Shown piece after piece: positions 17,244 through 25,432 of a DNA stretch of 64,000 bases. Under the pieces are notes generated by a model. The model was not told the DNA's origin and did not search any database. It saw only the letters and a list, made by a program, of their open reading frames with translations. A program made the position numbers and the translations under genes. Source of the DNA: Aminobacter aganoensis (GTDB taxonomy: Bacteria > Pseudomonadota > Alphaproteobacteria > Rhizobiales > Rhizobiaceae); the NCBI RefSeq assembly GCF_014206975.1, contig NZ_JACHOU010000004.1, positions 248,001 through 312,000 on the forward strand. The letters are read 5' to 3'. Numbering within the stretch: position 1 is the first letter of the stretch; every line of letters begins with the position of its first letter.

Positions 17244-17342
17244 GATTCTTCCTTCCGCTGCCGGGTAATGTTGCAGTCGGATTAGGGCCTTGGGCGAGGC
17301 GCGTAAAGTGCCTGGGGAGCCACCTCGCCGTTCGAGACCGGG

Positions 17343-18068
17343 TCACGCCGCCCCGACGATTTCGAGCTGTTCTTCCAGGAGCCGTAGGGTCGTCTGGTAC
17401 TGGTTGACCAGCTGCTCTTTCGCCAATTCGACATTGCCGTCGATGGTCGCCTCCATGATCAGGCGATGTTCTTCGTTGGAATCCCGGCGCGGGGTCGTCG
17501 CGATGATCATCGAGATGTACCTGTAGCGCTCGGCATGATCCATCATCTCGTTGCAGTAGTTGATCAGCAGCGAGGAGCCGCAGGCCGCAATCAGCGCGTT
17601 GTGGAAGGCGCGATGCTTGATTTCCCATTCCGAATTGTCGCCGCCTTCTTCGGGCAGCCGGACCTTGGTGCGCGACAGGCGATGATAGGTGAGGATGACA
17701 TTGTCTTCCCACGCCTGCGTCCGGTTGGCGATGGATTCCTCAAGCGCCTTCGCTTCAAGCCAGCAGCGCGTCTTGACCAGTTCGCGCAGGCTGTCGAGCG
17801 ACAGCTGCGGCACCGAGAAACCGCGTTGCTCGTGGCGATCGACGAGGCGTTCTGACGACAGCCGGTTGAGCGCCTCGCGAACCGGATTGGTGCCGGCGGA
17901 ATAGCGTGCCGCGACCTGGTCGATCTGCAGCTTCTGGCCGGGTTTGAGCTCACCCTTGAGGATGTCCCGGCGCAGGTGCTGGTAGACGAAGGTCGCCGTC
18001 GTCACCTTTTCGGCACGGCTTCCTTCGCCAGCTTTCGACTCGGCTAGAGCCTGATCGACCAGTGTCAT
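17343..18068 (-). CDS. GntR-family transcriptional regulator (FCD domain)
   Basis: A 241-residue regulator: N-terminal winged helix (YQHLRRDILKGELKPGQKLQ...NPVREALNRLSSERLV) and a C-terminal all-helical FCD ligand domain (from about residue 95) with conserved HRAFHNALIAACGS metal/ligand-binding His. It lies directly downstream of the ABC permease on the same strand, 25 bases apart, so it is probably part of and regulates the transporter operon. Typical ligands are small organic acids. Confidence 0.9.
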   Translation of the reverse strand: MTLVDQALAESKAGEGSRAEKVTTATFVYQHLRRDILKGELKPGQKLQIDQVAARYSAGTNPVREALNRLSSERLVDRHEQRGFSVPQLSLDSLRELVKTRCWLEAKALEESIANRTQAWEDNVILTYHRLSRTKVRLPEEGGDNSEWEIKHRAFHNALIAACGSSLLINYCNEMMDHAERYRYISMIIATTPRRDSNEEHRLIMEATIDGNVELAKEQLVNQYQTTLRLLEEQLEIVGAA

Positions 18069-18093
18069 GCGTTGCCCAATCTATCGCCAAGCC

Positions 18094-18948
18094 TCACGTG
18101 CCGATGCCGCCGCTCACGCTCGATTTGTGCCAGAAAACCAGCTTCTTCTCCAGCCACACCACCGACCAAAACAGGGTCAGTCCCAGGAGGCTGAGGAAAA
18201 TGATCAGCGAAAACACCCTTGGCGTGTTGAGCTGGGACGAGGCGACGCGGATGAGTTCGCCAAAGCCCTTGCCGCCGCCGAGAAACTCGCCGGTGATGGC
18301 GCCGGCCATGACGCCGACGGCCGCGATCTTCAGCCCGGTGAATATCTGCGGCAGGCCCAGCGGCAGTTTCATCTTGAACAGCGTCTGGAAGCGGCTGGCA
18401 CCCATGGTCTTGAACAGCATGCGCGCGTTTTCGTCGGCCACATAGAGCCCGGCTGCCGTTCCGACCACGATCGGGAACGTTGCGATGAATGCGGCAAGCG
18501 CCACTTTCGAGGCAATGCCGAAGCCGAGCCAGGCAAGAAACAGCGGCGCGAAGGCAACCTTGGGCATGGTGTCGATGGCGACGAGGTAGGGCAGCACCGC
18601 ACGCTCGCCGAACGTCGTCTCGCCGACAAGAATACCGAGCAGGAAGCCGATCGTGATGGCAATGGCGAAACCGAAGATCACCTCCTTGATGGTAATCCAC
18701 AGCGCCGTCAGCATGTAGCCGCCGGTGAACAGGTTCTTGCCGACGAAGGCGATGTCGGCACCGGTTTCCCATGGGCCTGGAAGGATGATCGGAGAGACGA
18801 CCCCGATCGCATAGATCAACTGCCACAGGGCGACGAAGCCGACCAGCAGTCCGCCCATGGCGATCGAACGGGGAATCCGGTCCATGAAGGAGACATGCTC
18901 GCTCCAGATTGTTTCCGGGCGCTGATCCGTGTTGTCGATTACGGTCAT
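18094..18948 (-). CDS. ABC transporter permease (SsuC/TauC type)
   Basis: A 284-residue BPD-type permease with about six membrane helices and the EAA loop (MGASRFQTLFKMKLPLGLPQIFTGLK) that contacts the ATPase. Its ATG overlaps the ATPase stop as TAATG, so the two are translationally coupled. With the neighbouring ATPase and binding protein it forms a nitrate/sulfonate/taurine/pyrimidine-precursor-type importer. Confidence 0.92.
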   Translation of the reverse strand: MTVIDNTDQRPETIWSEHVSFMDRIPRSIAMGGLLVGFVALWQLIYAIGVVSPIILPGPWETGADIAFVGKNLFTGGYMLTALWITIKEVIFGFAIAITIGFLLGILVGETTFGERAVLPYLVAIDTMPKVAFAPLFLAWLGFGIASKVALAAFIATFPIVVGTAAGLYVADENARMLFKTMGASRFQTLFKMKLPLGLPQIFTGLKIAAVGVMAGAITGEFLGGGKGFGELIRVASSQLNTPRVFSLIIFLSLLGLTLFWSVVWLEKKLVFWHKSSVSGGIGT

Positions 18949-19760
18949 TACAGGAATGCTCCCTTGTCGAGCCGAGCGCGAATGCGGCGCACATACTCGC
19001 CAAATTTCGGATCGGTCATCATGTCGAGCGTTCTTGGCCGCGGCAGGTCGATGTTGATGGCCTCGACGAAGTTGCCGGGCCGTGGCGACATGACATAGAC
19101 GGTGTCGGACAGGATCACCGCTTCTGGAATGGAGTGGGTGACCAGGAACGCGGTGGCGTTGCGTTCCATGCAGATGCGCTGCAACTCCATGTTCATGAAG
19201 TCGCGCGACAGTTCGTCGAGCGCGCTGAACGGCTCGTCGAGCAGCAGCACTGCAGGCTTGGTGATCAGCATCCGGCAGATCGCCGCGCGCTGTGCCATGC
19301 CGCCGGACAGTTCGTTGGGCCGCACGGAATCGAAGCCCTTCAGCCCGACCAGATCGAGCAGGGCCCGCGCCTCGTCGTGCATGGCCCGCGCTGCCTTCTT
19401 GCCGTCGCGGATCTCGATCGGCAGGACGATGTTTTCGAGCGTCGTGCGCCACGGAAACAATGTCGCCTGCTGGAACATCATGCCGATGTCCCGGCGCGTG
19501 CCGGTGACCGGCGTGCCCTCGAGATAGACGCTACCCTCGGTTGGCGGCAACACGCCGGCCATGATCTTGAGCAGCGTGGACTTGCCGCAGCCGGAGGGGC
19601 CGATGACCGAGGAAAAGCTCCCCTCGGTCAAGGTCAGGTCGACCCGGTCGAGCGCGTGGATCGAGCGCCGCGCATAGCTTTTGGCGACGCCCCTGAGCTC
19701 GTATACGGGCCGGCCTGCCAGGCCGGCCCCATCGAATGCGGATCGCTGAAGTGCGTTCAT
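18948..19760 (-). CDS. ABC transporter ATP-binding protein (SsuB/TauB type)
   Basis: A 270-residue ATPase with Walker A GPSGCGKSTLL, Q-loop FQQATLFPW, signature LSGGMAQRAAI and Walker B VLLLDEPFSALD. The PWRT after the Q-loop is typical of the SsuB/TauB branch. It overlaps the binding-protein gene by four bases and the permease by one. Confidence 0.94.
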   Translation of the reverse strand: MNALQRSAFDGAGLAGRPVYELRGVAKSYARRSIHALDRVDLTLTEGSFSSVIGPSGCGKSTLLKIMAGVLPPTEGSVYLEGTPVTGTRRDIGMMFQQATLFPWRTTLENIVLPIEIRDGKKAARAMHDEARALLDLVGLKGFDSVRPNELSGGMAQRAAICRMLITKPAVLLLDEPFSALDELSRDFMNMELQRICMERNATAFLVTHSIPEAVILSDTVYVMSPRPGNFVEAINIDLPRPRTLDMMTDPKFGEYVRRIRARLDKGAFL

Positions 19761-20782
19761 TCGTTCCAGGCTTTCACGAACTCGTTCGTGTAGGCTGCGT
19801 TCAGGTCGTCCAGGGGCTTGGACAGGGCGCCCGTCGCCACCTGGCTTTCATGCCACATCTTCCAGTGCTCCGGCGGCTGGTAGCCGTAGCCGGTGGAGAC
19901 GTCGAGCGGCGTGACGCGATCCTGGATGGCGGTCAGAAGGGCTGCCGCAAACTTCGGATCCTCGGCTTCCTGCGGATTGCCGACTGCGGCATGGGCGAGC
20001 ACGGCGTCCTTGTTGGCGGGATCCAGGCCGAACTTGGTTGCCTTGACCAGCGCCTTGCCGAAGCCTTCGATGACCTTTGGATTGCCGTCGAGATAGCTGC
20101 GCGTCACGGCCCAGCCATTGCCGAAGAAGGAGAGGAATTCCTCAGGCGTTATCTCGCGCAACGGGATGCCGCGTGCGCCGATGATCGCCGCGTCGCTGAC
20201 GGCCGCCGCATAGGATTCGACCTCGTTGTTCAGGAACGCCGCAGCCGCAGTGCCGCCGTCGCCGACGGCGAGGAACTTGTAGTCATTGCCTTCTGCCAGG
20301 CCGGACTTGGAAAGGATGGCGCGGCTGAAGCCGACTTCGGCGCCATCGGCCGTGCCGACGCCGACCGTCGTGCCCTTGAGGTCGGTGGGCGTCTTGATCG
20401 CAGAGTCCTCTTTGACGACGAGACCGAAGATGGACTTCGGGAACTGGTTGTAGATGAAGACGACATCTTCGCCGCGGGCGCGCGCGCCGAGCAGCGGGCC
20501 GGGGCCCGGGTTGCCGATCTGCGCCTGTCCGGCCGCCATCGACTGAAGCACCGAAGCCGAGCCGTTCACCGCCTCCACGGTGACGTCGAGGCCCTGCTCC
20601 TTGAAGTAGCCCTCTCCGATGGCGACGTGCAGCGGAAAATTATTGATGGCCGAGGGATTGGGCACGACGATCGTGACCTTAGTCTCCTGGGCATACGCGC
20701 TTCCGGTTGCGCCGGCGATCGAGGCGAAAACCAAAGTCAGCGCCACCCTGGCGCTGCGGTGTAGTTCCGGACCCATTTTCAT
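19757..20782 (-). CDS. ABC transporter substrate-binding protein (SsuA/NMT1-like)
   Basis: 341 residues with a cleavable signal peptide ending SAYAQ. The mature part resembles NMT1/SsuA/TauA-type binding proteins (IVVPNPSAINNFPLHVAIGEGYFKEQGLDV, LKGTTVGVGTADGAEV). It is first in the ABC operon, with a strong GGGAGG ribosome site. The substrate is unknown; the divergent hydrolase genes point to an aromatic-derived or dicarboxylic compound. Confidence 0.9.
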   Translation of the reverse strand: MKMGPELHRSARVALTLVFASIAGATGSAYAQETKVTIVVPNPSAINNFPLHVAIGEGYFKEQGLDVTVEAVNGSASVLQSMAAGQAQIGNPGPGPLLGARARGEDVVFIYNQFPKSIFGLVVKEDSAIKTPTDLKGTTVGVGTADGAEVGFSRAILSKSGLAEGNDYKFLAVGDGGTAAAAFLNNEVESYAAAVSDAAIIGARGIPLREITPEEFLSFFGNGWAVTRSYLDGNPKVIEGFGKALVKATKFGLDPANKDAVLAHAAVGNPQEAEDPKFAAALLTAIQDRVTPLDVSTGYGYQPPEHWKMWHESQVATGALSKPLDDLNAAYTNEFVKAWNE

Positions 20783-21157
20783 AAGCTGTTCCTCCCGTGG
20801 CGGCTGCGCAGATTTGTTCCGTCAACAACGCCTTCAAACAATCTACATTTTTCGCAATAGCTGTCAAAAACATATTGCTATGATGCGCTGACGCGCGCGA
20901 AAGCCGCGAGGTGGGCGAGCTTTTGTTTGACGCGCGAGAGGCGCTCCCGGGTCCGTTATGTAGAAAAATGTCTCATTTTGAGGGGATTGCCGCCGGATTC
21001 CACCAGATACGCGGAATGTGTCCGCAATGGCATCGTCTGGCGCTGGCCCGAATTTTGAATGCATGAAAATTCAGATGGAAAAAAATCATACATTTTTTGC
21101 TGCGTGAGATACGTTTGTGTGCTCTATGTCAGATCGTTCAAACAGGGAGGAGCCAAC
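20783..21157. promoter_or_regulatory. Divergent promoter region with three ACATTTTT elements
   Basis: This AT-rich 375-base gap separates the leftward ABC operon from the rightward hydrolase operon. ACATTTTT occurs at 20845-20852 and 21090-21097, and inverted at 20964-20971. No box pair is clearly a promoter. The repeats are candidate sites for one of the two GntR regulators. Confidence 0.4.
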
Positions 21158-21850
21158 ATGGCCAATGGGTACGTAGTCGAGGCGCCGCAGCAGGTATCGC
21201 TGCCGGTCGTGGGCAAGGCGGAGCGGTTTCCGGTTCGTCGCATCTATTGCGTCGGGCGCAACTACGTTGCCCACGTGCGCGAGATGGGCGGCAACGAGGA
21301 TCGCGATCCGCCGATTTTCTTCCAGAAACCGACTGACGCGATCGTCCAGGATGGAGCGACGATCCACTACGCCACCATGACCAAGGACTTCCATCATGAG
21401 ATGGAACTGGCGGTCGTGTTGAAGTCGGGCGGCTACAACATCGCCGAGTCCGACGCACTCGATCATGTCTACGGCTATTGCGTCAGTCTGGACATGACGC
21501 GGCGCGACATCCAGGGCAGCGGCAGGCCGTGGGAGATCGCCAAGTCGTTCGACCAGTCGTGCCCCTGCGGCCCGATCACGCCGGTCGAAAAGGTCGGTCA
21601 CGTGTCGTCGGGCAACATCAAGCTCACCGTCAATGGCGAGGCAAGGCAGGATTCCGACATCAGCCTGCTGATCTGGAAGGTTCCGGAAATCATCGCCAAC
21701 CTGTCGACCTATTTCGAACTGCACGCCGGCGACGTTATCCTGACCGGCACGCCCCATGGCGTCGGCCCGGTCGGCCCCGGCGACGAACTGGTCGGCACCA
21801 TTGCCGGGCTCGAGCCGCTGACGATCCGCATCGGCACGGTTGCGGCTTAG
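21158..21850 (+). CDS. FAH-family hydrolase, fumarylpyruvate-hydrolase-like
   Basis: 230 residues of the fumarylacetoacetate hydrolase fold. Metal-binding and catalytic segments are visible: VGRNYVAHVREMG, FHHEMELAVVL (Glu ligands) and GYCVSLDMTRRDIQ (Asp). The pattern RPWEIAKSFDQSCPCGPI is closest to fumarylpyruvate hydrolase (NagK-type) of the gentisate pathway, which yields fumarate and pyruvate. The start is ATG at 21158 with GGGAGG 11 bases upstream. The RraA-like gene follows after 23 bases. The exact substrate is inferred. Confidence 0.85.
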   Translation: MANGYVVEAPQQVSLPVVGKAERFPVRRIYCVGRNYVAHVREMGGNEDRDPPIFFQKPTDAIVQDGATIHYATMTKDFHHEMELAVVLKSGGYNIAESDALDHVYGYCVSLDMTRRDIQGSGRPWEIAKSFDQSCPCGPITPVEKVGHVSSGNIKLTVNGEARQDSDISLLIWKVPEIIANLSTYFELHAGDVILTGTPHGVGPVGPGDELVGTIAGLEPLTIRIGTVAA

Positions 21851-21873
21851 AAAACCTGACGAGGGGCGCGAAC

Positions 21874-22527
21874 ATGGATGCTGATTTCGAACGGCCCGTT
21901 CCAGCCCTCCTGGAAGAACTCGCCACATTTTCGTCGGCGACGATCCACGAGGCGAACGGGCAGCGCGGTGCGGTGTCCGGCGCTCTGAAACCGCTCGATC
22001 CGGCAATGCGCGTCTGTGGCTCCGCCCTGACCGTGCATTGCCCGGCCGGCGACAACCTGATGATCCACGCTGCCATCGCCGTGGCGCGTCCCGGCGATGT
22101 GCTGGTCGTGGATCACCAGGGTGCGCTCGACGATGGTCCTTTCGGCGACCTGCTTGCAGAGGCATGCTTCGCCAGGGGCATCCGTGGCCTGGTCATCGAC
22201 GGCTGCGTCCGCGATGCCACGACCATCAGGCAGATGAATTTCCCGGTATTTGCGCGAGGCCTGTGCATCAAGGGCACGACCAAAAATCGCCTGGGCAGCA
22301 TCGGCCGGCCGATCAGCCTTGCCGGAGAGCAAGTGGGGCCGGGAGACGCCATCCTGGGCGACGAGGATGGCGTCGTTGTCGTGCGCCGGGCGGACATCGC
22401 CGGCGCGATTTCTGCTGCCCGCGACCGCGAGGCCAAGGAAGCGACACTGCGCGATGCGATCCGGAACGGCGCCTGCACGCTCGATCTTCTCGATCTCAGG
22501 AAGCGGTTACAGGCGGCCAAACCCTAA
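21874..22527 (+). CDS. RraA/HMG-aldolase-family protein
   Basis: 217 residues of the RraA fold, shared by RNase E inhibitor RraA and class II HMG/CHA pyruvate aldolases. The aldolase-type signature G-D-L-L-A...RG..GLVIDGCVRD (DLLAEACFARGIRGLVIDG) includes the Arg and Asp used for pyruvate and metal binding in 4-carboxy-4-hydroxy-2-oxoadipate aldolases. Position next to FAH hydrolases favours a catabolic aldolase or oxaloacetate decarboxylase over an RNase E regulator. Confidence 0.82.
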   Translation: MDADFERPVPALLEELATFSSATIHEANGQRGAVSGALKPLDPAMRVCGSALTVHCPAGDNLMIHAAIAVARPGDVLVVDHQGALDDGPFGDLLAEACFARGIRGLVIDGCVRDATTIRQMNFPVFARGLCIKGTTKNRLGSIGRPISLAGEQVGPGDAILGDEDGVVVVRRADIAGAISAARDREAKEATLRDAIRNGACTLDLLDLRKRLQAAKP

Positions 22528-22697
22528 CCGGCGGCGCGGCTTCAAGCAGGTTCCGTAGCGCGGTGCGCAACAAGCGCGGCGACGCGGCTGATCGCGTCAT
22601 CACCACCAGATCCCTGACTTCTCTGCGTCGCACGACAACGGTTGCCGTTGGCACTTTGAAGCTGCGGGCTCGTGCCGGCTCAATTTGAGAAGGTACG

Positions 22698-22728
22698 AGA
22701 GCCGCCTCGCGCGGCAAGGCGGCTCTCA
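22698..22728. terminator. Hairpin between convergent RraA-like and FAH genes
   Basis: A perfect 11-bp stem GAGAGCCGCCT/AGGCGGCTCTC with a 9-base loop lies between two convergent stops. No long T-run on either side; it probably serves both transcripts. Confidence 0.6.
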
Positions 22729-22738
22729 TCGGTACAGT

Positions 22739-23650
22739 CTAGACGGCGACGACCGGGCAACGCAGGCGCCCGATGCCATCGACGCCTGCTTCGACGACAT
22801 CGCCTGGCCACAGCCATTCCTTGGGCGTGCGACCCGCGCCAACGCCTTCCGGGGTGCCGGTGGCGATGATGTCGCCGGGCTCGAGCGCGATGCCCTGGCT
22901 GATGTCCGAGATCAGGTAGGGCACCTTGAACAGCATGTGCTGCGTGTTCGACTTCTGCTTGGTCACGCCGTTGACGGTGAGCCAAAGGTCGAGGGCGTGT
23001 GGGTTGGCGATCTCGTCGGCGGTGACGATGCACGGGCCGAACGGGGCGTAGGTATCCTGGCCCTTGGAGACGATCCATTGGCCGGCGCGGCGGCAGTCGC
23101 GGGCCGACACGTCGATCATGACGCTGTAGCCGAAGACGTGCCCAAGCGCGTCTTCTTCCGACACGCGCTTGGCGCGCTGGCCGATGACCACGGCGAGTTC
23201 GACTTCCCAGTCGAGTTGCTGGGTGAGCTTGGCGTTGTGCTCGATGGCGTCGCCGGGGCCGCAGACCGTGGTCGGCGGCTTGGAGAAGATGACCGGCTCG
23301 TTCGGCAGATTTGCCGCGTTTTCGAGCATGTGGGCCGACTCGGTGATGTGCTCGACATAGTTCAGGCCGATGCCGAAGATGTTCTTGCGCGGCCGCGGGA
23401 TCGGTGCCAGCAGCTTGACGTTGGCAGCGTAGAAGACCGTGCCGACCGGCCAGTCATCGGTCGAATCCTCGATGATCTTGCGCGCCGTATCGAGCGCCGC
23501 CGGCCCGAGATCGATGAATTCCAGCATGTCGCTTGGCAGTTCCAGGTCGTAATAGGCCGCGAGCGCCTGCAGGTCGACGACCAGGTCGTTGACCAGCGCG
23601 CCGAGACGCGCCGCCGCAGTGACGCTGCTGCGATAGGTAACCAAACGCAT
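22739..23650 (-). CDS. FAH-family hydrolase (2-keto-4-pentenoate hydratase/OHED-hydratase type)
   Basis: A 303-residue FAH-fold protein with a typical N-terminal extension (MRLVTYRS, RLGALVNDLVVDL) and core motifs GIGLNYVEHITES, DWEVELAVVIG, VFGYSVMIDVSARD and GTPEGVGAGRTP. Related enzymes hydrolyse C-C bonds of aromatic breakdown products. ATG at 23650 has AGAGGTG upstream. It is divergent from the GntR gene at 23819, which likely controls it. Confidence 0.86.
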   Translation of the reverse strand: MRLVTYRSSVTAAARLGALVNDLVVDLQALAAYYDLELPSDMLEFIDLGPAALDTARKIIEDSTDDWPVGTVFYAANVKLLAPIPRPRKNIFGIGLNYVEHITESAHMLENAANLPNEPVIFSKPPTTVCGPGDAIEHNAKLTQQLDWEVELAVVIGQRAKRVSEEDALGHVFGYSVMIDVSARDCRRAGQWIVSKGQDTYAPFGPCIVTADEIANPHALDLWLTVNGVTKQKSNTQHMLFKVPYLISDISQGIALEPGDIIATGTPEGVGAGRTPKEWLWPGDVVEAGVDGIGRLRCPVVAV

Positions 23651-23754
23651 GTTTTCACCTCTGTCTGATGGTGACGAGGCGACCGCCGATGCTGGCGCCT
23701 CCGTCCCGATTTCGTTCGTCCGCAACTTAGATGGCCATCAGCCGGCGTCAACAG

Positions 23755-23795
23755 ATTTTATAAAATATTGTACATTGCATAAAATATTTGAGCCG
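23755..23795. promoter_or_regulatory. AT-rich operator/promoter region with palindromes
   Basis: Contains a perfect 12-bp palindrome ATTTTATAAAAT (23755-23766), TGTACA (23769-23774) and a repeated TAAAATATT. It sits between the FAH gene and the divergent GntR gene, a usual place for an FCD-type GntR operator, and is strikingly AT-rich for this genome. Confidence 0.5.
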
Positions 23796-23818
23796 GTAGA
23801 TTGTGACCGGGTCGCCAT

Positions 23819-24595
23819 TTGCATCGCCATTCGAGACAGAGCCCAGTGCCCGAGCCAGAGTTCGCCGAATCCGAAGGGTCGCTTGCCGACCGCGCCTACC
23901 GGCTGATCCGCGACGACATTCTCAATGGCGTTTTCCCGGCCGGCGAGCCGCTGCGTCTTGCTGTGCTACGCGACCGTTATGGCCTCAGCTTTTCTCCCTT
24001 GCGCGAGGCGCTGACGCGCCTGAGCAGCGACCGGCTCGCCGAACTGGCTTCACTGCGTGGATTTCGCGTCGCGGGCGTGTCGCTGGACGAGATGTGGGAT
24101 GTGATCGGCATCCGCATCCTGGTCGAATCGGAGGCATTGCGGCGGGCCGTCAGCCTGGGCACCGACGACTGGGAGGCGCGGGTGGTCGCCTCCTTTCATG
24201 CCTTTGGCAAGGCCGTTGCCAGGCACGAATTGCAGGCGCCGCAAGCCGAGGGCACCTTCGACCAGGCCCTGGAGGATCGGCATCAGGGATTCCACCACGC
24301 GCTGATCTCGGCATGTGGCTCGCCGGCACTGCTCGACATCGCAGCGCAGCTCTACACCAGGACGGAGCGGTATCGCCGGCCGGTGCTGTCGGACGAGTTG
24401 CGCGCACGCCCGCGCAACCTGCTGGAAGAGCACTCGGCGCTCATGAAGGCTGCCTTGCAGCGGGACGGCGAGGGCGCGGTCCGGCTCCTTGCCGAACACT
24501 ATCGCCGCACGGGAGAGCTTATCGAGGCCGGGCTGAAGAACGCCTCGACCGGCGCCGGCGCGGGCAAGACAACCAGGCGCCGCGCCGTGAAATAG
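23819..24595 (+). CDS. GntR-family transcriptional regulator (FCD domain)
   Basis: Up to 258 residues; winged helix (AYRLIRDDILNGVFPAGEPLRL...SPLREALTRLSSDRL) then FCD domain with the HQGFHHALISACGSPALL His motif. The start is unsure: TTG at 23819 or GTG at 23846, neither with a clear ribosome site. The C-terminus is basic and low-complexity (TTRRRAVK). It probably regulates the divergent FAH hydrolase gene and perhaps the operon at 21.1 kb. Confidence 0.85.
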   Translation: MHRHSRQSPVPEPEFAESEGSLADRAYRLIRDDILNGVFPAGEPLRLAVLRDRYGLSFSPLREALTRLSSDRLAELASLRGFRVAGVSLDEMWDVIGIRILVESEALRRAVSLGTDDWEARVVASFHAFGKAVARHELQAPQAEGTFDQALEDRHQGFHHALISACGSPALLDIAAQLYTRTERYRRPVLSDELRARPRNLLEEHSALMKAALQRDGEGAVRLLAEHYRRTGELIEAGLKNASTGAGAGKTTRRRAVK

Positions 24596-24631
24596 AACAC
24601 TGCTGCGCTGGTGGCTCGGCCACCGGTCCGG

Positions 24632-24799
24632 TCATGGCTTGGGTGTTGCGCTCTCCGCGGCGTCGCACGAGGGCTGGCCTTTGAAGTCCCGCGCCAGACA
24701 CCCGTACGTGTCGAAGGTCTGGCCTGTTTGCCTTGCGGCTTTTGCCATGCCGCATGAGGACAGGGCCAGGCAGGCAAGGAGGACGATCGTGGCTTTCAT
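24632..24799 (-). CDS. Small lipoprotein
   Basis: 55 residues: signal MKATIVLLACLALSSC with a good lipobox (LSSC, Cys at residue 16), then a short polar mature part with two further Cys (YGC, PSC) that could form a disulfide. No known family recognised. No clear ribosome site precedes the ATG at 24799, so expression is uncertain. Confidence 0.5.
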   Translation of the reverse strand: MKATIVLLACLALSSCGMAKAARQTGQTFDTYGCLARDFKGQPSCDAAESATPKP

Positions 24800-25119
24800 G
24801 GCAGGCACCAGTTCGCGCATTTCACTTGCAGATATCGCTCCGGCGTATTCGTGGGAGCTCCATAGTGGAGCTTGAGACTGTATGCGCAAGCGCCTTTAGA
24901 GCCTAGCGGCTGTTGAAGCAGTCACCCGAAATGTTCATCCCGCTAACTCCACGAAGGCAAAAGTCGGATGTGAGCGTCGCAAGATGGAGCGGTGAGGCAA
25001 CGCTCCTGGAGCACTTCACGCATCCTTAACCATGCCCTGAAGACGCGGTGGATGGGGCTTAATCGCGCCAAATGGGGCGGCTACCGACGGCAGTGAAACA
25101 GCCGACTCAGGATTGCCCC

Positions 25120-25296
25120 ATGGATGACGAACGGAAAATCACCTCCGACCGGTGGGGACCAGTAAAGTGCTTGGCAAATGTCGCGCTGCTCTTTGCGCCC
25201 ATTGCCATCAGCCTGGGTGTGTTGGTGGCGCTGTCCGCCAACGGTGACCGGGACCTGGATCCCGTTGTCACCAGCACGATCCAGCAGAGGTACTGA
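25120..25296 (+). CDS. Small single-pass membrane protein, hypothetical
   Basis: 58 residues, MDDERKITSDRWGPVKC followed by one hydrophobic helix (VALLFAPIAISLGVLVALSA) and a short polar tail. Unknown family. Composition is plausible for a real protein, but the ribosome site is weak. The 320 bases before it (24800-25119) hold nothing I can name. Confidence 0.4.
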   Translation: MDDERKITSDRWGPVKCLANVALLFAPIAISLGVLVALSANGDRDLDPVVTSTIQQRY

Positions 25297-25333
25297 CGCG
25301 CTCGCTTCGACGTCGATCATGGGCGCATCGCTG

Positions 25334-25359
25334 GCACTCGACGCAACAGCGTCGAGTGC
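25334..25359. terminator. Strong hairpin between convergent genes
   Basis: A perfect 11-bp stem GCACTCGACGC/GCGTCGAGTGC with loop AACA. No T-run; probably a bidirectional transcript end. Confidence 0.5.
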
Positions 25360-25400
25360 TTCCGGATTGCTTTCGGTGTCTGTGGAATGACCAGGCCTGT

Positions 25401-25419
25401 CACTACGGGCGCCGTAGTG
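25401..25419 (-). terminator. Hairpin after the amidohydrolase gene
   Basis: A perfect 8-bp stem CACTACGG/CCGTAGTG with loop GCG, 14 bases past the stop of the leftward amidohydrolase gene. No T-run. Confidence 0.4.
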
Positions 25420-25432
25420 GCAGCAGAGCCGA

